A stretch of DNA of 64,000 nt, from positions 42,014,456-42,078,455 of the forward strand of contig CM049318.1 in NCBI GenBank assembly GCA_026874595.1. Direction: 5' to 3'. Position numbers and translations under genes: made by a program. Source of the DNA: Sipunculus nudus (taxonomy: Eukaryota > Annelida > Sipuncula > Golfingiida > Sipunculidae). Below, piece after piece: positions 1 to 10,165 of this stretch. Each line of letters starts with the position of its first letter. Position 1 is the first letter of the stretch. Under the pieces are notes generated by a model. That model saw only the letters and a list, made by a program, of their open reading frames with translations. It made no database searches and was not told the origin of the DNA.

Positions 1-551
1 CACACTACCTGGATACCACCACCGCCACAGCGACAAGTTCTTTAAAAGGTATACTCTTGGAGAATAACAGTCAAATGTAAAGCTTTTGTAACAATCCAGA
101 AAGTCAACTTGAGGCAGGCAGCATTAAATTGTATAGAGTTAGTTATAGTAGAATCCCTGAAATTACTGGATTATCGGACAGGTGCCACAAACTGACATAA
201 ACACGTCTGTGTCCGCTGGAATATTCTCTCCTCTCTTCCGGTTCAAAACACAGCCCCCTATTCACCCCAAGCCGAGAATTTTTCCACTTCTCGAACAGTC
301 AAAAGAATCCAACTCAACACACAGTAAACACGCGTTACAGGAATCATCTAGAAAAACATCGCTGTGTCTTTACATATTAGGGTTCACACGTGACTCACGA
401 CCCGGCTCGGTCAGGCGAGAAAGCCCGAAGCTAGCATGACAACGAGAGTTCAACCAGTACGGATTAAACTGAGAATGTAACAAGCGGCCCGGCGAGGGCG
501 CTACAACACGAGTTTCGCCCGTGTCACACAATAAAAAGAGCACCTGTAACA
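1..551 (-). repeat. 3' LTR of gypsy-class element, cut by window edge
   Basis: On the minus strand this begins TGTTACAGGTGCTC at position 551, directly after a purine tract, and runs off the left edge, so the distal 200-300 bp are missing. It matches LTR copies at 8509-9339, 42868-43653, 49835-50602 and 51555-52002, for example the block reading CTGGATACCACCACC on the plus strand near position 11. LTRs carry the promoter and polyadenylation signal of the element. Its position after RNase H and the purine tract makes it the downstream LTR. Confidence 0.85.
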
Positions 552-580
552 CTCCCCCTCCTGTAAGAAGGAGGAAAGTT
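552..580 (-). other. Polypurine tract next to the 3' LTR
   Basis: Read on the minus strand, the sequence immediately before the LTR start is GGAGGGGGAG, preceded by a further purine/pyrimidine-biased stretch. This is where plus-strand DNA synthesis is primed in LTR retrotransposons. It fixes the LTR edge at 551. Confidence 0.7.
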
Positions 581-689
581 TTCTTAAAACTTTCTTTTTG
601 CGATCATATCACTAAATTTTTACAACATCTCAAAAATCATCTTATTTACAACATTACATAAACATCTCGTTTACAACATTTCATAAACA

Positions 690-1241
690 TCTCGATAAGC
701 ATTCAGCAAGTACATTGTCCTTCCCTTTAATGTGTTTGATTTTAAGGTTGTAATCCTTTAAAAACAAACTCCATCCCAACAATCTTTGATTTTTACACTT
801 CAGCTTGTTCATGAACGTGAGGAGATTGTGATCACTGAAGACAATGATAGGCCTGACTGATGAAGTAACATAACCTTCAAAATGTTACAATGCCAAAATC
901 AAAGCCAAACATTCTTTTTCAATAGTGGAGTAGTTTTTCTGGTTTTCATTAAACTTTCTTGAGAAATAACAAATTGGATGACCCATGCCATCATTGCCTT
1001 CTTGTAACAACACAGCACCAGCAGCAGTATCACTTGCATCTACAGCTAACTTCAAAGGTAAAGAAAAGTCTGGAGCTGCTAAAACAGGTGAACTTTGCAT
1101 AATTGCTTTCAAATTCTGAAATGCATTTTCACACTGAACATTCCATACAAACTTTTGTTTATTCTTTAACAAATTAGCCAAAGGTTCAGCTACAGCAGAA
1201 AAAAATTGGACAAAACTTCCTGTAGTATCCAACCATACCAA
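690..1241 (-). pseudogene. RNase H domain of gypsy-class pol (broken)
   Basis: This is the C-terminal domain of pol, which degrades the RNA strand of the RNA/DNA hybrid during reverse transcription. The open stretch 1241-885 shows the connection region followed by LAVDASDTAAGAVLLQ, with the first catalytic Asp, and YSTIEKECLALILAL, with the catalytic Glu. A frameshift near 885 moves the rest to another frame, where FSDHN and the closing HIKGKDNVLAECLSR can be read. The usual closing motif has Asp where Glu now sits (DNVLAE). The purine tract and LTR follow within about 110 bp, as expected for the last domain of the element. Confidence 0.85.
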
Positions 1242-1384
1242 GAAAACGCATTATTTGCTTTTTGTTCTTTGGTCTAGGAATTGCAGAAATAGCACTTAGC
1301 TTAGCATAAACAGGTTTTACCTGACCCTGCCCTACAATATGACCCAAAAAATGTTACTTGTGCATGACAAAACTCAGATTTTTC

Positions 1385-2140
1385 TTAGTTGATGGTCAGA
1401 CGTGCTTCACTGGGTCTTTTGAAGAGGTCTCGAAGAATTTGCAGATGTTTCTCCCAGGTGTCGCTGTATACGATAAGGTCATCAATATATGCGTCGAAGC
1501 CCAGAATGTCCTTGACAGCCGTATGGATGAGGCGCTGGAACGTAGCTGGCGAGTTCTTCATGCCAAACGGCATAACTTTATACTGGTACAGTCCTTGCGG
1601 CGTCACGAATGCGGACACTACTTTCGCTTGTTCTGTCAGCGGAACTTGCGAGAATCCTTTTAGCAAGTTAAGCTTGGAAACATATCTGGAGCTACCGACT
1701 CTATCAATACAATCATCGATCCTCGGAATAGGGAACGTGTCAGTCTTGGTGACAGAGTTCAGTTTTCGATAATCTGTGCACATACGGTAACTTCCATCAG
1801 GTTTTGGCACAAGAATACATGGTGATCTCCAGTTACTATTACTAGGTTCAATAAAATCATTGTCCAGCAAATACCGAATCTCATCCTGTAGATTCTTATG
1901 CTTTTCTGGATTCAGTCTATAAGAATGATGCTTGACTGCGCTTGCCTCGCCAACATCAACGTCATTTCACAACATGTTAGTTCGCGTTGGAATGTCACTA
2001 AACAGCAGCAGGTTCTTGAGGTCTTGTTGTTGTTGTGCGGTAAGGTGTGACAGTTTGGCATCCAGGTTTATAAGCACGTCTAAGTTATTTAATGGTACTG
2101 TACCACACTGAATGTCTACATCACACTTAAAATCAGTATC
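1385..2140 (-). pseudogene. Reverse transcriptase domain of gypsy-class pol, motif A Asp lost
   Basis: This is the RNA-dependent DNA polymerase of the element. The uninterrupted part (1870-1385) has IEPSNSNWRSPCILVPKPDG, the motif YRMCTDYRKLN, MPFGMKNSPATFQRL and the catalytic YIDD. Upstream, 2140-1871 is the usual pre-RT linker with LNPEKHKNLQDEIRYLLD and one in-frame stop. Motif A normally reads with Asp (xKLDLLKG). Here the codon is AAC, giving VSKLNLLKGF, so the first metal-binding Asp is Asn. The domain sits directly downstream of integrase, not upstream of it. Confidence 0.9.
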
Positions 2141-3600
2141 TTATTTAACTGGGTCAGGGTCAGTGTTTACACAATTTACAGCAGTAATACTATGTACAAC
2201 ATCTGATGTGCTACTTCTGTCATAATATGGTTTCAACATGTTAACATGGCACAGCTGTTTCTTCTTACGCCTATCTGGTATCAACAGTACGTAATTTAAA
2301 TCACTGGCTTTCTTGTGAACAATGTAAGGACCAAAATACCTAGCTTGCAGAGGTCTGCCAGGGATGGGAAGTAAGGCAAGGACCTTTTCACCGGGCTCAA
2401 ACGTCCTACTTACAGTGTGTTTGTCATACTTTGTTTTCATTTTACTTTGTGCAGATTTTAGATTTGACTTTGCAATCTCACAAGCATTGTGTAGTTTAGT
2501 GCGAAGGTCTGAGACATACTGCAGTAAACTAAGAGAATCAGGATTTTCACACAAGAGTTTTCTTTAGGCAGTTTCAATGGACCGCGAACGGAGTGTACAA
2601 AAACTAGTCCAAAGAGACTGAAACCCAAGGATTTTCTGACAGCAAACAGCAATAGGTGGATTCCTTCATCCCAGTCTTTCTGTGTGTCATAGGAATAGGT
2701 CCTGATCATGTTTTTTAATGTCTGGTGAGAACGCTCGAGGGCACCCTGACTTTCAGGATGGTATGGCGAAGAGCTATACTGTTTTATACCTAGCTCAAGC
2801 ATAACTTGCTGGAATAAGCCAGACATAAAAATTAGACCCTTGGTCAGACTGGACGGATTTTGGTAATCCAAAATTGTAAAAAAAAATTGGTCAGAGCTTT
2901 GACAACACTTTTGGCATTAATTTTGCGCAATGGTATTGTCTCAGGGAAACTGGTAGATGCGCACATAATTGTCAGCAAGTATTCATGTCCAGATTTTGTT
3001 TTGTTTAGTGGTCCAACACAATAAACAATAATCCTACCGAATGGTTCCTCGAAAGCAGGAATAGGCCTAAGTAGAGCCTTAGGAGGATTCTGATTGGGCT
3101 TGCCTACCATCTGGCATGTATCCCATGATTTACAATACTGTACAACATCTTTCCTGAGGTTAGGCCAATAGAAGTGTGTACTAACTTTCTGATAAGTTTT
3201 ATTTATACTTAAATGGCCAGACAAAGGAGCCTCATGTGCCATGCTTAGAACTTCACTGCGAAAGCTTTTGGGCATTACTATTTGATGTTTGATGGCCCAC
3301 CCATCATCAGCGCATATATCAGGTGGTCGCCATTTACGCATAAGCACTCCATTTTTACATAGAAACAAACTGGGTTCTGTGACAGTTCATCTTTAGAAAC
3401 TGCCCTGGGAAACAAACATGAAATATCAGGGTCCTTATGCTGTTCCGCAATAAGTTCTGACCTTGAGAATGCTCCATCCTGTACGGGCGAGTCGTTAGAC
3501 GAATCACTAGTGATTCCCAGAGTGTTATTATCTGGAACATTATCTTCATGTGTGTTTTTCTTGGCCATAGATCTAGTTACAGCACATGAAGGATACAAAC
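2141..3600 (-). pseudogene. Integrase of gypsy-class pol (frameshifted, first catalytic Asp to Tyr)
   Basis: Integrase inserts the cDNA into the genome. The HHCC zinc domain is visible (HEAPLSGH, then CKSWDTC) in the open stretch 3368-2844. The core begins RIIVYCVGPLNKTKSG, where family members have Asp in place of Tyr; the codon is TAT. A frameshift near 2860 puts the second Asp (VQSDQGSNF) in a different frame. The Glu is present in SPYHPESQGALE in the stretch 2871-2458. The C-terminal part (2554-2141) has YFGPYIVHKKASDLNYVLL and HVNMLKPYYDRS, as in GPY/F-type gypsy integrases. An N-terminal leader with AVTRSMAKK (3598-3278) joins by a frameshift near 3350. Confidence 0.9.
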
Positions 3601-3619
3601 CAGGAATTTCCTGATCTTT

Positions 3620-4010
3620 GGATCAGTGTCCTGATCAAGTGACGGCTGTACTTTGTCACCTGCAACATCATTGCCTAGAAGCAACTGAACTCCCCTAATG
3701 GGTAAATTAGTTCTTATGCCCACAGTAATATTCTAAGAAATCAAACCTGACTTTAAATGTATACTGTGAAGCGGAACTATAGTGTGCCTGTTTGAAAACA
3801 CACCATTATCAAGTGCATGTGCACCAGTAAAAGACCTATCAGAAAATGGCAAAGTGTTTGCTAACATGAGAGTCTGGCCCGAACTAGTGTCCCTTAAAAT
3901 TGTAATAGGGGTAGGATCTGAAAAATCACTTGAAAGTGATACAAAACCATCATGTATGAATGGCTCAAATAACTCCATTTCAGAGTCAGGAGAGGAATCT
4001 ACTACCTCAG
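3620..4010 (-). pseudogene. Aspartic protease of gypsy-class pol (broken)
   Basis: The segment upstream of integrase reads ITILRDTSSGQTLMLANTL. The RDTSSGQ part corresponds to the D-T/S-G catalytic loop of retroelement proteases. About 90 residues later RGVQLLLGNDVAGDKV corresponds to the conserved hydrophobic-Gly motif near the C-terminus. A stop and a frameshift separate the halves near 3735. Family knowledge: this protease cleaves the Gag-Pol polyprotein. It is identified from two short motifs and its position only. Confidence 0.7.
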
Positions 4011-5590
4011 CTTCATCATACAAAGAACTGACATTGAGTGTCAGCCATAAACTCTTTTTCAGAGTCATTTAAGGAATCTACATCCTTTTTATAATCAGAC
4101 TCCTCATGGCAGTCAACAGAGGAATTTTCCTCACCAGAAACAAACTTCTGTTTGTCATAAGAGGACCTGGCCTTATCCAGAGAATACTCCTCACAGGAGT
4201 GTTGAAAGAACCTAGCCTTATTTAATTCCTCGCAGGAATCAACTGAGGTTTTTACCCCGCAAGCTACGGATTCTTCTTTGGATTCAGACGGCACGTGGGC
4301 CTCTGTAGCATCAAACACTTTATTGGAGTCAATAAAGGAGTTGTACCCCTTATTTACATGAAAAGAGCCTGGCTCTTGTATTATGCTAGGCATAGATTTT
4401 GAAACAAAACCAGAAGGTTTGCTATTTGGTTTATTCGCAAGTTTCCAGCAGTCAGATATCAGATTACCTAATTCCTTCCTGCAGTAATTACAGATTTTCT
4501 TTGAAAATGACTAGTCTTTGTTGGACTTGGACACAGTGGACGTGGACTGAGGTGAGGCAATGGACTTTGCTGAACTATCAGGACTACTTGTACTGGGTGA
4601 TTGCGCTTTAAACTTCTTTTGACCATACTGATTTAAATTCTTGTTTGTGAATGGCTGGTTTGATTTGCTAGTAAGGGACATTTTGTGTGTCAATGAATAA
4701 TCATCAGCTAATTGTTCAGCAATGGCAAGTGTTTAAGGACTTTTCTCATCAAGAAAAGTCTTAACATCTGCGTTAATGCAGCGATTAAATTCTTCAAGCA
4801 ACATCAACTGGCGCAAATTGTCATAATCTTTCATTACATTTTTAGAACTACACCAGCGACCAAACAACTGCTCTTTTGTCCTAGCAAATTCGACGTAGGT
4901 CTGTTCATTGCGCTTTTTCCCAATATCTGAATTCCTGGCGGCAAGCCTCTGGAACTAACTCATAACCTGTTAGGATTAACCGTTTTACCAGGTAATAGCA
5001 GCGGCTTCTACTGAAAGCTCTGTATAAATTTCTCTGGCCTTGCCAGTCAATACACATTGTAACAGCATAGTCCAATTTTCCTTAGGCCAATATTTATCAA
5101 CCTCTTTTTCTTGAAAAGGTGGGACAAGTCTAATGTGTTTAGTAACATCAAAACTGTGAGTTGGGGCAGCACCTAGACCATATTCTAGTTTAAGTCTTTC
5201 TAACTCTAGTCGTTTTAGCTCAATTTCTTTTCCTTTTTTTTTAGTCTTTCTCTTTCTAACCTTTCATGTTCTTCCTTCTCTTCTCTTCGTTTTTCTAATT
5301 TCAACTGTATTAATGCTAGCTCATGTTGCATTTCTAACTTTGTAAATTCTAATTGCATAGCAAGGCTCTCATTTTTTTTATGTTTAAACTCCACCCTCTT
5401 CAATTAAACTTTTGCTAACTAGATCTTGCATGATTTTAGCATTTATATCAGGCTTTCGCAAAGTTTTTTTTCAAACTTAGCCCAAAGTGTTGTCCCAAAC
5501 GCAACAACTGTTCCTTTGTCAACTGTTCAAGTTGATCAGGGTCGAGATCGTCAAGAAATGTCTCAGGTTTGAAATCTGCTATGTTAAGAT
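4011..5590 (-). pseudogene. gag region with zinc knuckle remnant and coiled coil (broken)
   Basis: Gag would form the particle that packages the RNA. Reading down the minus strand, 5580-5400 encodes an acidic/leucine-rich start (PETFLDDLDPDQLEQL). Then 5403-5215 encodes a charged Glu/Lys/Arg-rich helix likely to form a coiled coil (ERLERERLKKKEKK). At 4500-4440 there is CNYCRKELGNLISDCWK, a CCHC-like knuckle with Asn where His is expected and one extra residue. Ser-rich and acidic stretches follow (4393-4016). Several stops and frame changes interrupt it. Boundaries are approximate. Confidence 0.65.
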
Positions 5591-5634
5591 GTTAAAACAA
5601 AAACAGAAAAACCCACTGAGATAAATCTTGTCAA

Positions 5635-5732
5635 GAATGTAATGGCCCCGTGTCGCCCATGGCAACGGACAATGCTAGCGCTGCACATACACATGTAAGA
5701 CTGCTACATACAAAAAAGAGACATCTGTAACA
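5635..5732 (-). repeat. Upstream LTR stub of the same element, internally deleted
   Basis: On the minus strand TGTTACAGATGTCTC starts at 5732, as in the solo LTR ending at 9339, and TTACATGTGTATGTG recalls TTACATGTGTCTGT in the LTR starting at 42868. Homology ends after about 95 bp and gag-like sequence follows almost at once. About 650-700 bp of LTR and probably the primer-binding site have been lost. Confidence 0.6.
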
Positions 5733-5819
5733 GTCTCCCTTTGTACATTGTCACACACAAAATAAATGGATGACAATAAATTATATATACACAAAATCCT
5801 ATCTTAGGGGATCTGTTTG

Positions 5820-6105
5820 ACACTGATCATTGGGTGGTTCATCAGTTCTTGCAAACTGGTGGTACCACCTGTATTTTTTCGAATGTTCCAGCATTTTGTT
5901 TTCTATTTTTGAGGCCTTCAAATGAAGAGGTCGTCCGTTTACGGGGCACAAATCGTAATCATTGGACCTAGAATCCTCTTACTTGACATCCAGGAAGGTC
6001 CCTGAAAAATCTTCTTTGGAATCCGATATTAGGTCCCTGTTACGACTATCCCCCGAGCTATGGGATATATGTACCCCAAAGAATAAATTAAAACTCCAGT
6101 ATCTA
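5820..6105 (+). repeat. Isolated diverged unit of the 337-bp satellite family
   Basis: This matches the array at 10.2-13.9 kb through CATCAGTTCTTGCAAACTGG, the palindrome GGTGGTACCACC, CTATTTTTGAGG, GGGCACAAATCGTAATC, GGACCTAGAATC and the segment around GAGCTATGGGA. It has the same orientation as the array, which lies about 4 kb away. It is a single old unit outside the array. Confidence 0.75.
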
Positions 6106-7124
6106 TACAACTAATATTAACTTCCGCCCGAATAAGATGTCCCTTGTAAATGTCTAGGCAACCTGCATCAGTACTAATATATTGCACGAACTATCGAACA
6201 AGACAGAGGTGTCATTCCTAGCCATATCAATCGCGAACAATCCGCACGGGTGCACGTGCGACTTCCTGAGGTCAAGGTTCAAATTATTGATTTTTGGACT
6301 TATTAGTGGTCATTGTTTCAGTAATTATGGTCTAGTACTGAAACCAACAACCACGCAAAATCCTTATGGTACATATAAAGTTTAATGTAAAAAGACATAT
6401 GACGTATGCTCTCCATTATTACACGTGGCTATTCTCCATAAACCAAACCCTGGCTATCATTCATTTAAACCTAGAGCTCCTCACAAACAGATGTTCTCAA
6501 TACAACAGGGACATGCCGTGCTATTTTAGAAACACAATACATTCAACCTGGTGTATAAATTGATTTGTTTTAGCAGCTAAATCGTTTATTCCTCCCCGGG
6601 CACTCTATAAAGACGAAACATATGCGATAGTCTATACAAAAAACATAAGTCAACTCCACTTTAACACCAAGGCAGGCAAAATGCACACTCCCAAATGTGA
6701 CTTACGATATGTAGGGCAAATAAAGCAGTGAACCGCCTAACTAAACCAGACATTACACGGAAAGAACGAAGCGTTCACCACGCACTAAAGAGCTGTGTGA
6801 TCGATTTCAAGCCTCAGTCCCTAGAATTTTTATCTTCACCTTTTACATGGAAAAAATATTTACCCAGAGAACACCAAAACATGACCAGAACAAGTCCGTG
6901 GATGCATGAAGACAAACATTGATTAAAGCTGGCCCACAACTGCTGTTAGCTGGCATGGAGGTCAGCTCCGGAAGTCTTGTTCTCACATAAAGGATGTTTC
7001 CGGTGTCTATATCTTCTGGATTTTATCCTATATCAGAATCATTTCCGTATCATTTGCTGTATTCTGTTAACTGGACATTAACTTATTAAAAATAACTCCA
7101 CATGTTGATGCTAGTGCACGTGAT
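6106..7124 (+). other. No gene recognised
   Basis: AT-rich DNA with only short chance reading frames (60-70 codons). None has a domain I recognise, and there is no tandem structure. Confidence 0.5.
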
Positions 7125-7205
7125 ACGAGCGGTTCTGGTGGTGTAATGATTAGCGTTTTGAACTCATCTGCTTTGTCAAGATCGATTCAAGGGCCGCTGA
7201 CAGGT
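7125..7205 (+). repeat. Possible tRNA-derived SINE head
   Basis: TGGTGTAATGATTAGCG resembles an A box. About 35 bp later GATCGATTCAAGGG resembles a decayed B box. The spacing fits the RNA polymerase III promoter of tRNA-derived SINEs, but no cloverleaf can be closed with confidence, so I do not call a tRNA gene. Confidence 0.35.
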
Positions 7206-7394
7206 TAACAATAACATAACTAGAGAAGGGCCTACTGCATGACAAGGTAAGTTAGTTTTGTTTTATCTTTTAATTTAGCTTTCTGATATCACGCATTTAA
7301 TTTCATTCCAGCCATAAACAAATCTGCCATATAATATAACTTACTGGACACAGTCATACCTTGCAAAAACAAACAGACCCACCCCATGATAGCT

Positions 7395-7745
7395 TAACGT
7401 GTCACCTAACCAACCACCAGCCAAGCCTACCAGGGGTCATCCCAAAAAATGTCACCAGCCTACCAATGTAACTGCCACAGTGTCACCGAGACTACCACGA
7501 GCCACCTCCAAAATGTCAACTAGCCGAACAGGGGTGACCTACAACATATCACCAAACCTACAAAGTGTCCCTGCCAAAGTGTCACCAAGCCCATCAGGGT
7601 CGACCTCCAAAATGTTACCAAGCCCACAAAGGGTCATTTCTATAGTGTCACCAAGCCTAACAGGGTTGGCTTCCAAAATGTTACCAAGCCTACCAAGAGT
7701 CACTGCTATAGGGTCACCAAGCCCAACAGGGCTTCATTTTACGTA
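7395..7745 (+). repeat. 33-bp minisatellite, open in frame
   Basis: About ten units of 33 bp alternate between GTCACCAAGCC-type and TTACCAAGCC-type forms, giving a 66-bp dimer. Because 33 is a multiple of three, one frame stays open as an 11-residue repeat (for example KVSPSPSGSTS, KMLPSPQRVIS). I see no start context, splice sites or domain that argues for a real protein. The reading frame runs on into unrelated AT-rich DNA until 7896. Confidence 0.7.
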
Positions 7746-8508
7746 TCAAGTGTCGGTGTTACTTTTTTGGAGTTCAAAACAAAAAAAAATTAGATATATT
7801 TGCCTGTATACTGTTATCAATATCCACTACCTACAGACAATTGTTGTATGTAATGAAAAATCATTTCAGGTAAATAAAATTTATATATTTCAATAATATA
7901 ATTACTTGAAATTTATTCAAATACTTTACATACAAATAATCATAAGTTCATGAATAAAACCTAGCAAAGTGCAGAAACATAATCATTAATTCTAAAATTA
8001 TTTTGGTGTAGCCTGGAATTAAAGGTGCTTTGAGGATATTGTAATTAAACAAACGTCACAGTTTTAACAAAACATTGGATTTTTAGCTGAAAACAATAAA
8101 CATGCCCTACTTATATAACTCCTGAAATTACGCGTTTTGAATCAAGACTAATGTATAAGTGCCTTGTTTGCTGAAGCACAATGCATATCACAGCGCTCTA
8201 TTAGGTGTAGCCGCTGTCACATGAGATAACAAGATGTGGAATTATAGAAATTACGAGGTATTTATATGCGTTCAAAATTGGACAACACTCACTAAATTAA
8301 GTTTTTTTTTCATGTTAATTTTTAGCTAATCATAAATCGAGTTAACATGAAACATTAAGATACCACATTATTTTCCAATGACTGAAAGTTATCTGACCTA
8401 TAGCGATCATGCATTCTTGGTCTGTCGTCCGTCCGTCGTTGCGTCCGTCTGTCCGTTTACTTGCGCATTTATCTCTTGTTACGGAAACTAATAAGAACCG
8501 ATCATGTA
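7746..8508 (+). other. No gene; contains a diverged repeat head at 8380-8460
   Basis: AT-rich and without coding signal. Near 8380-8460 the order TGACTGAAAGTTATCTGACC, TATAGCGATCATG and GTCCGTCCGTCG matches the hairpin-plus-GTCCGTC head described at 10087, in the same orientation and more decayed. Confidence 0.55.
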
Positions 8509-9339
8509 ATCGTGACGAGCATAAATTTTGTTACGGAGATAAATAAAATCAAATTCTGTAAAAATCTACGAAGCGTGAAATGTCTAGGAGAATGAATAAA
8601 GAAGTCAGTGCTTTTTTGTTAACAGATAATTATAATTTAAAAATAATACAATACACTTTATCAATACAATTACACAGAATAACAGTAGTATAACAGTTAA
8701 TCAATACAATTACACAGTATAATAAATAAAGTGTACCGTACCAGAGTGTCCGGATCCTAGGCTTTTCTGGATACCACCACTGTCACAGCTCAACAAGATC
8801 TTTAAAACATATAATTCAGATGAACAGTTCAAATTAATCTTCTCAGAGAACAATAGTCCAATGTAATCCCGAAAACAATCTGTTGTTATCCGAAAGTGAA
8901 GTTCTGGTAGTAATCCCAAAGGCAAACTGAAGACTGTATAAAATCCGTTAACAATTTCGAAGAAGATCTATAACTGCTGCAATTATCGGAAAGGTCCACA
9001 AACTGACTCACACTCTTCCGTGTCCGCTGGAACATTTCTCTCTCTCTCCTCTCGGCTTTAAAGACAGCCTCTATTTATAACTTTTCACCTAAAGCCAAGA
9101 AATTTCCATTTCACGAACAATACAAAGAACACAACAAGACACGTGCTCAGAGAGCGTGAACAGCCCAGAAAATTCCAGATTAGCACGAACGCTGAGTCTT
9201 TACACTTCAGACCCCGAGACGTGGGCCAGCACCCGGCCAGGCAATGCTACCATAGCAACAAGCTATGCGTGCTCCACACGAACCAAGTGTCAACAACACA
9301 TGTAACACCCCTGCGCACAATAAACAGACATCTGTAACA
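8509..9339 (-). repeat. Solo LTR of the gypsy-class family
   Basis: On the minus strand it begins TGTTACAGATGTCTG at 9339 and ends near GCTCGTCACGA at about 8509. It contains the shared blocks GGTGGTATCCAGAA and GATTTTATTTATCTCCGTAAC. No internal retrotransposon sequence adjoins it on either side, so it is a solo LTR, normally left by recombination between the two LTRs of one copy. I could not identify a target-site duplication, partly because the distal edge is uncertain. Confidence 0.8.
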
Positions 9340-9344
9340 CTCAA

Positions 9345-10080
9345 TTTTTAAGATCTCTAATAAAGCAGTCCGGAAGATAGCAGGGAACATACCGTATAAC
9401 CGTTAGACCAAGAACTTTTAATTGTACGTCCAGTAAGCTTCCAGGCAAATCTCCTCGGAAACCTGAACTTTAGTCATGGTGACCTATAATCTGCCAGTTA
9501 CTGGCCGAAACACATTATTTTGAGCACCTAGAGAATCAGACAGGGCACAAATGTTATCCGTTTAATCAAGAAACTTTTATCTTTCATCCGGGGAGGTCCT
9601 TTGCAAATCTCTCCAGAAACATCTACACAAAATCTAAGGAGGTTCTGGCCAAATCTCCTTTGAAACCTGAAAGTAGGTTATGGTGACCTATATTCTACAA
9701 GCAACTGGTCAAAAATGATTATGAGCACCTGGACAGTCAGACATATCACCAAACTTTATTGTTGGACCTAGGACCTACTAATATGACACCCAGAGAGGCC
9801 ATTGGCAAATCTTCTTTGAATCTTGAAATAAGGTCACTGTGGCCTATATTCTGAGTTATAGCAGAAAACTAAATTTTGCAACCAAAAAGTCAAACAGAGT
9901 ACAAATCATTGCTGTTTTCTCTAGAAATGTCTTTCTTAATATAAAGGGAGGTCATGGTAATATCTCCTTTGAAATCCAAAATAAGGTTAGTGTGACCTTT
10001 TTTCTGTGAGCTGTGTGAAACAACATGATTTGATGGACACGTCGTAGCAATTTGACGTAGAAACTTTTAACTTTCTAGTA
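9345..10080 (+). repeat. Decayed short-unit edge (about 155 bp) of the satellite family
   Basis: Four to five copies share GGCAAATCTCCTTTGAAACCT, AGGTCATGGTGACCTATATTC and GGACCTAG-type motifs, at about 9443, 9650, 9802 and 9957 (spacing 207, 152 and 155). The same motifs make up roughly half of each 337-bp unit to the right. This is the eroded left edge, or an ancestral short form, of the array. Confidence 0.65.
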
Positions 10081-10083
10081 CAT

Positions 10084-10165
10084 TTTTAGCTCAGCTGACT
10101 GTAAGTCATCTGAGCTATAGGGATCACCTTTTGTCCGTCGTCCGTTCGGCCGTCCGGGCGTCTGT
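10084..10165 (+). repeat. Conserved hairpin plus GTCCGTC repeat head
   Basis: Positions 10087-10117 form a 14-bp stem with a 3-base loop. The arms begin TAGCTCAG and end CTGAGCTA, with one internal mismatch. TATAGGGATCACCTTTTGTC and a run of GTCCGTC/GTCCGTT repeats follow. The same head occurs inverted at 59280-59350, with 29 of 31 hairpin bases equal, and more decayed at 8380, 28140-28235 (inverted) and 31360-31440 (inverted). Confidence 0.75.

Larger units (their letters stand above)
1..5732 (-). mobile_element. Decayed Ty3/gypsy LTR retrotransposon with integrase before RT (GmR1-like order)
   Basis: Minus-strand order is gag (about 5590-4011), aspartic protease (about 4010-3620), integrase (about 3600-2141), a linker plus reverse transcriptase (2140-1385), RNase H (about 1241-690), polypurine tract and LTR. 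The linker follows the integrase C-terminus directly, so the domains are contiguous and not a chance join of two elements. Canonical gypsy order is protease-RT-RNase H-integrase. A group typified by GmR1 of Atlantic cod is known to have the copia-like order seen here. Frameshifts, stops and substitutions in catalytic positions of RT and integrase show the copy is dead. The upstream LTR survives only as a stub of about 100 bp. Confidence 0.85.

Noticed and set aside
1358-1772. 101- and 127-codon frames on the plus strand
   Set aside because: Antisense shadows of the reverse transcriptase domain read on the minus strand.
7399-7896. 165-codon open frame
   Set aside because: The first about 110 codons are the 33-bp minisatellite and the rest is AT-rich DNA. 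No start context or domain.
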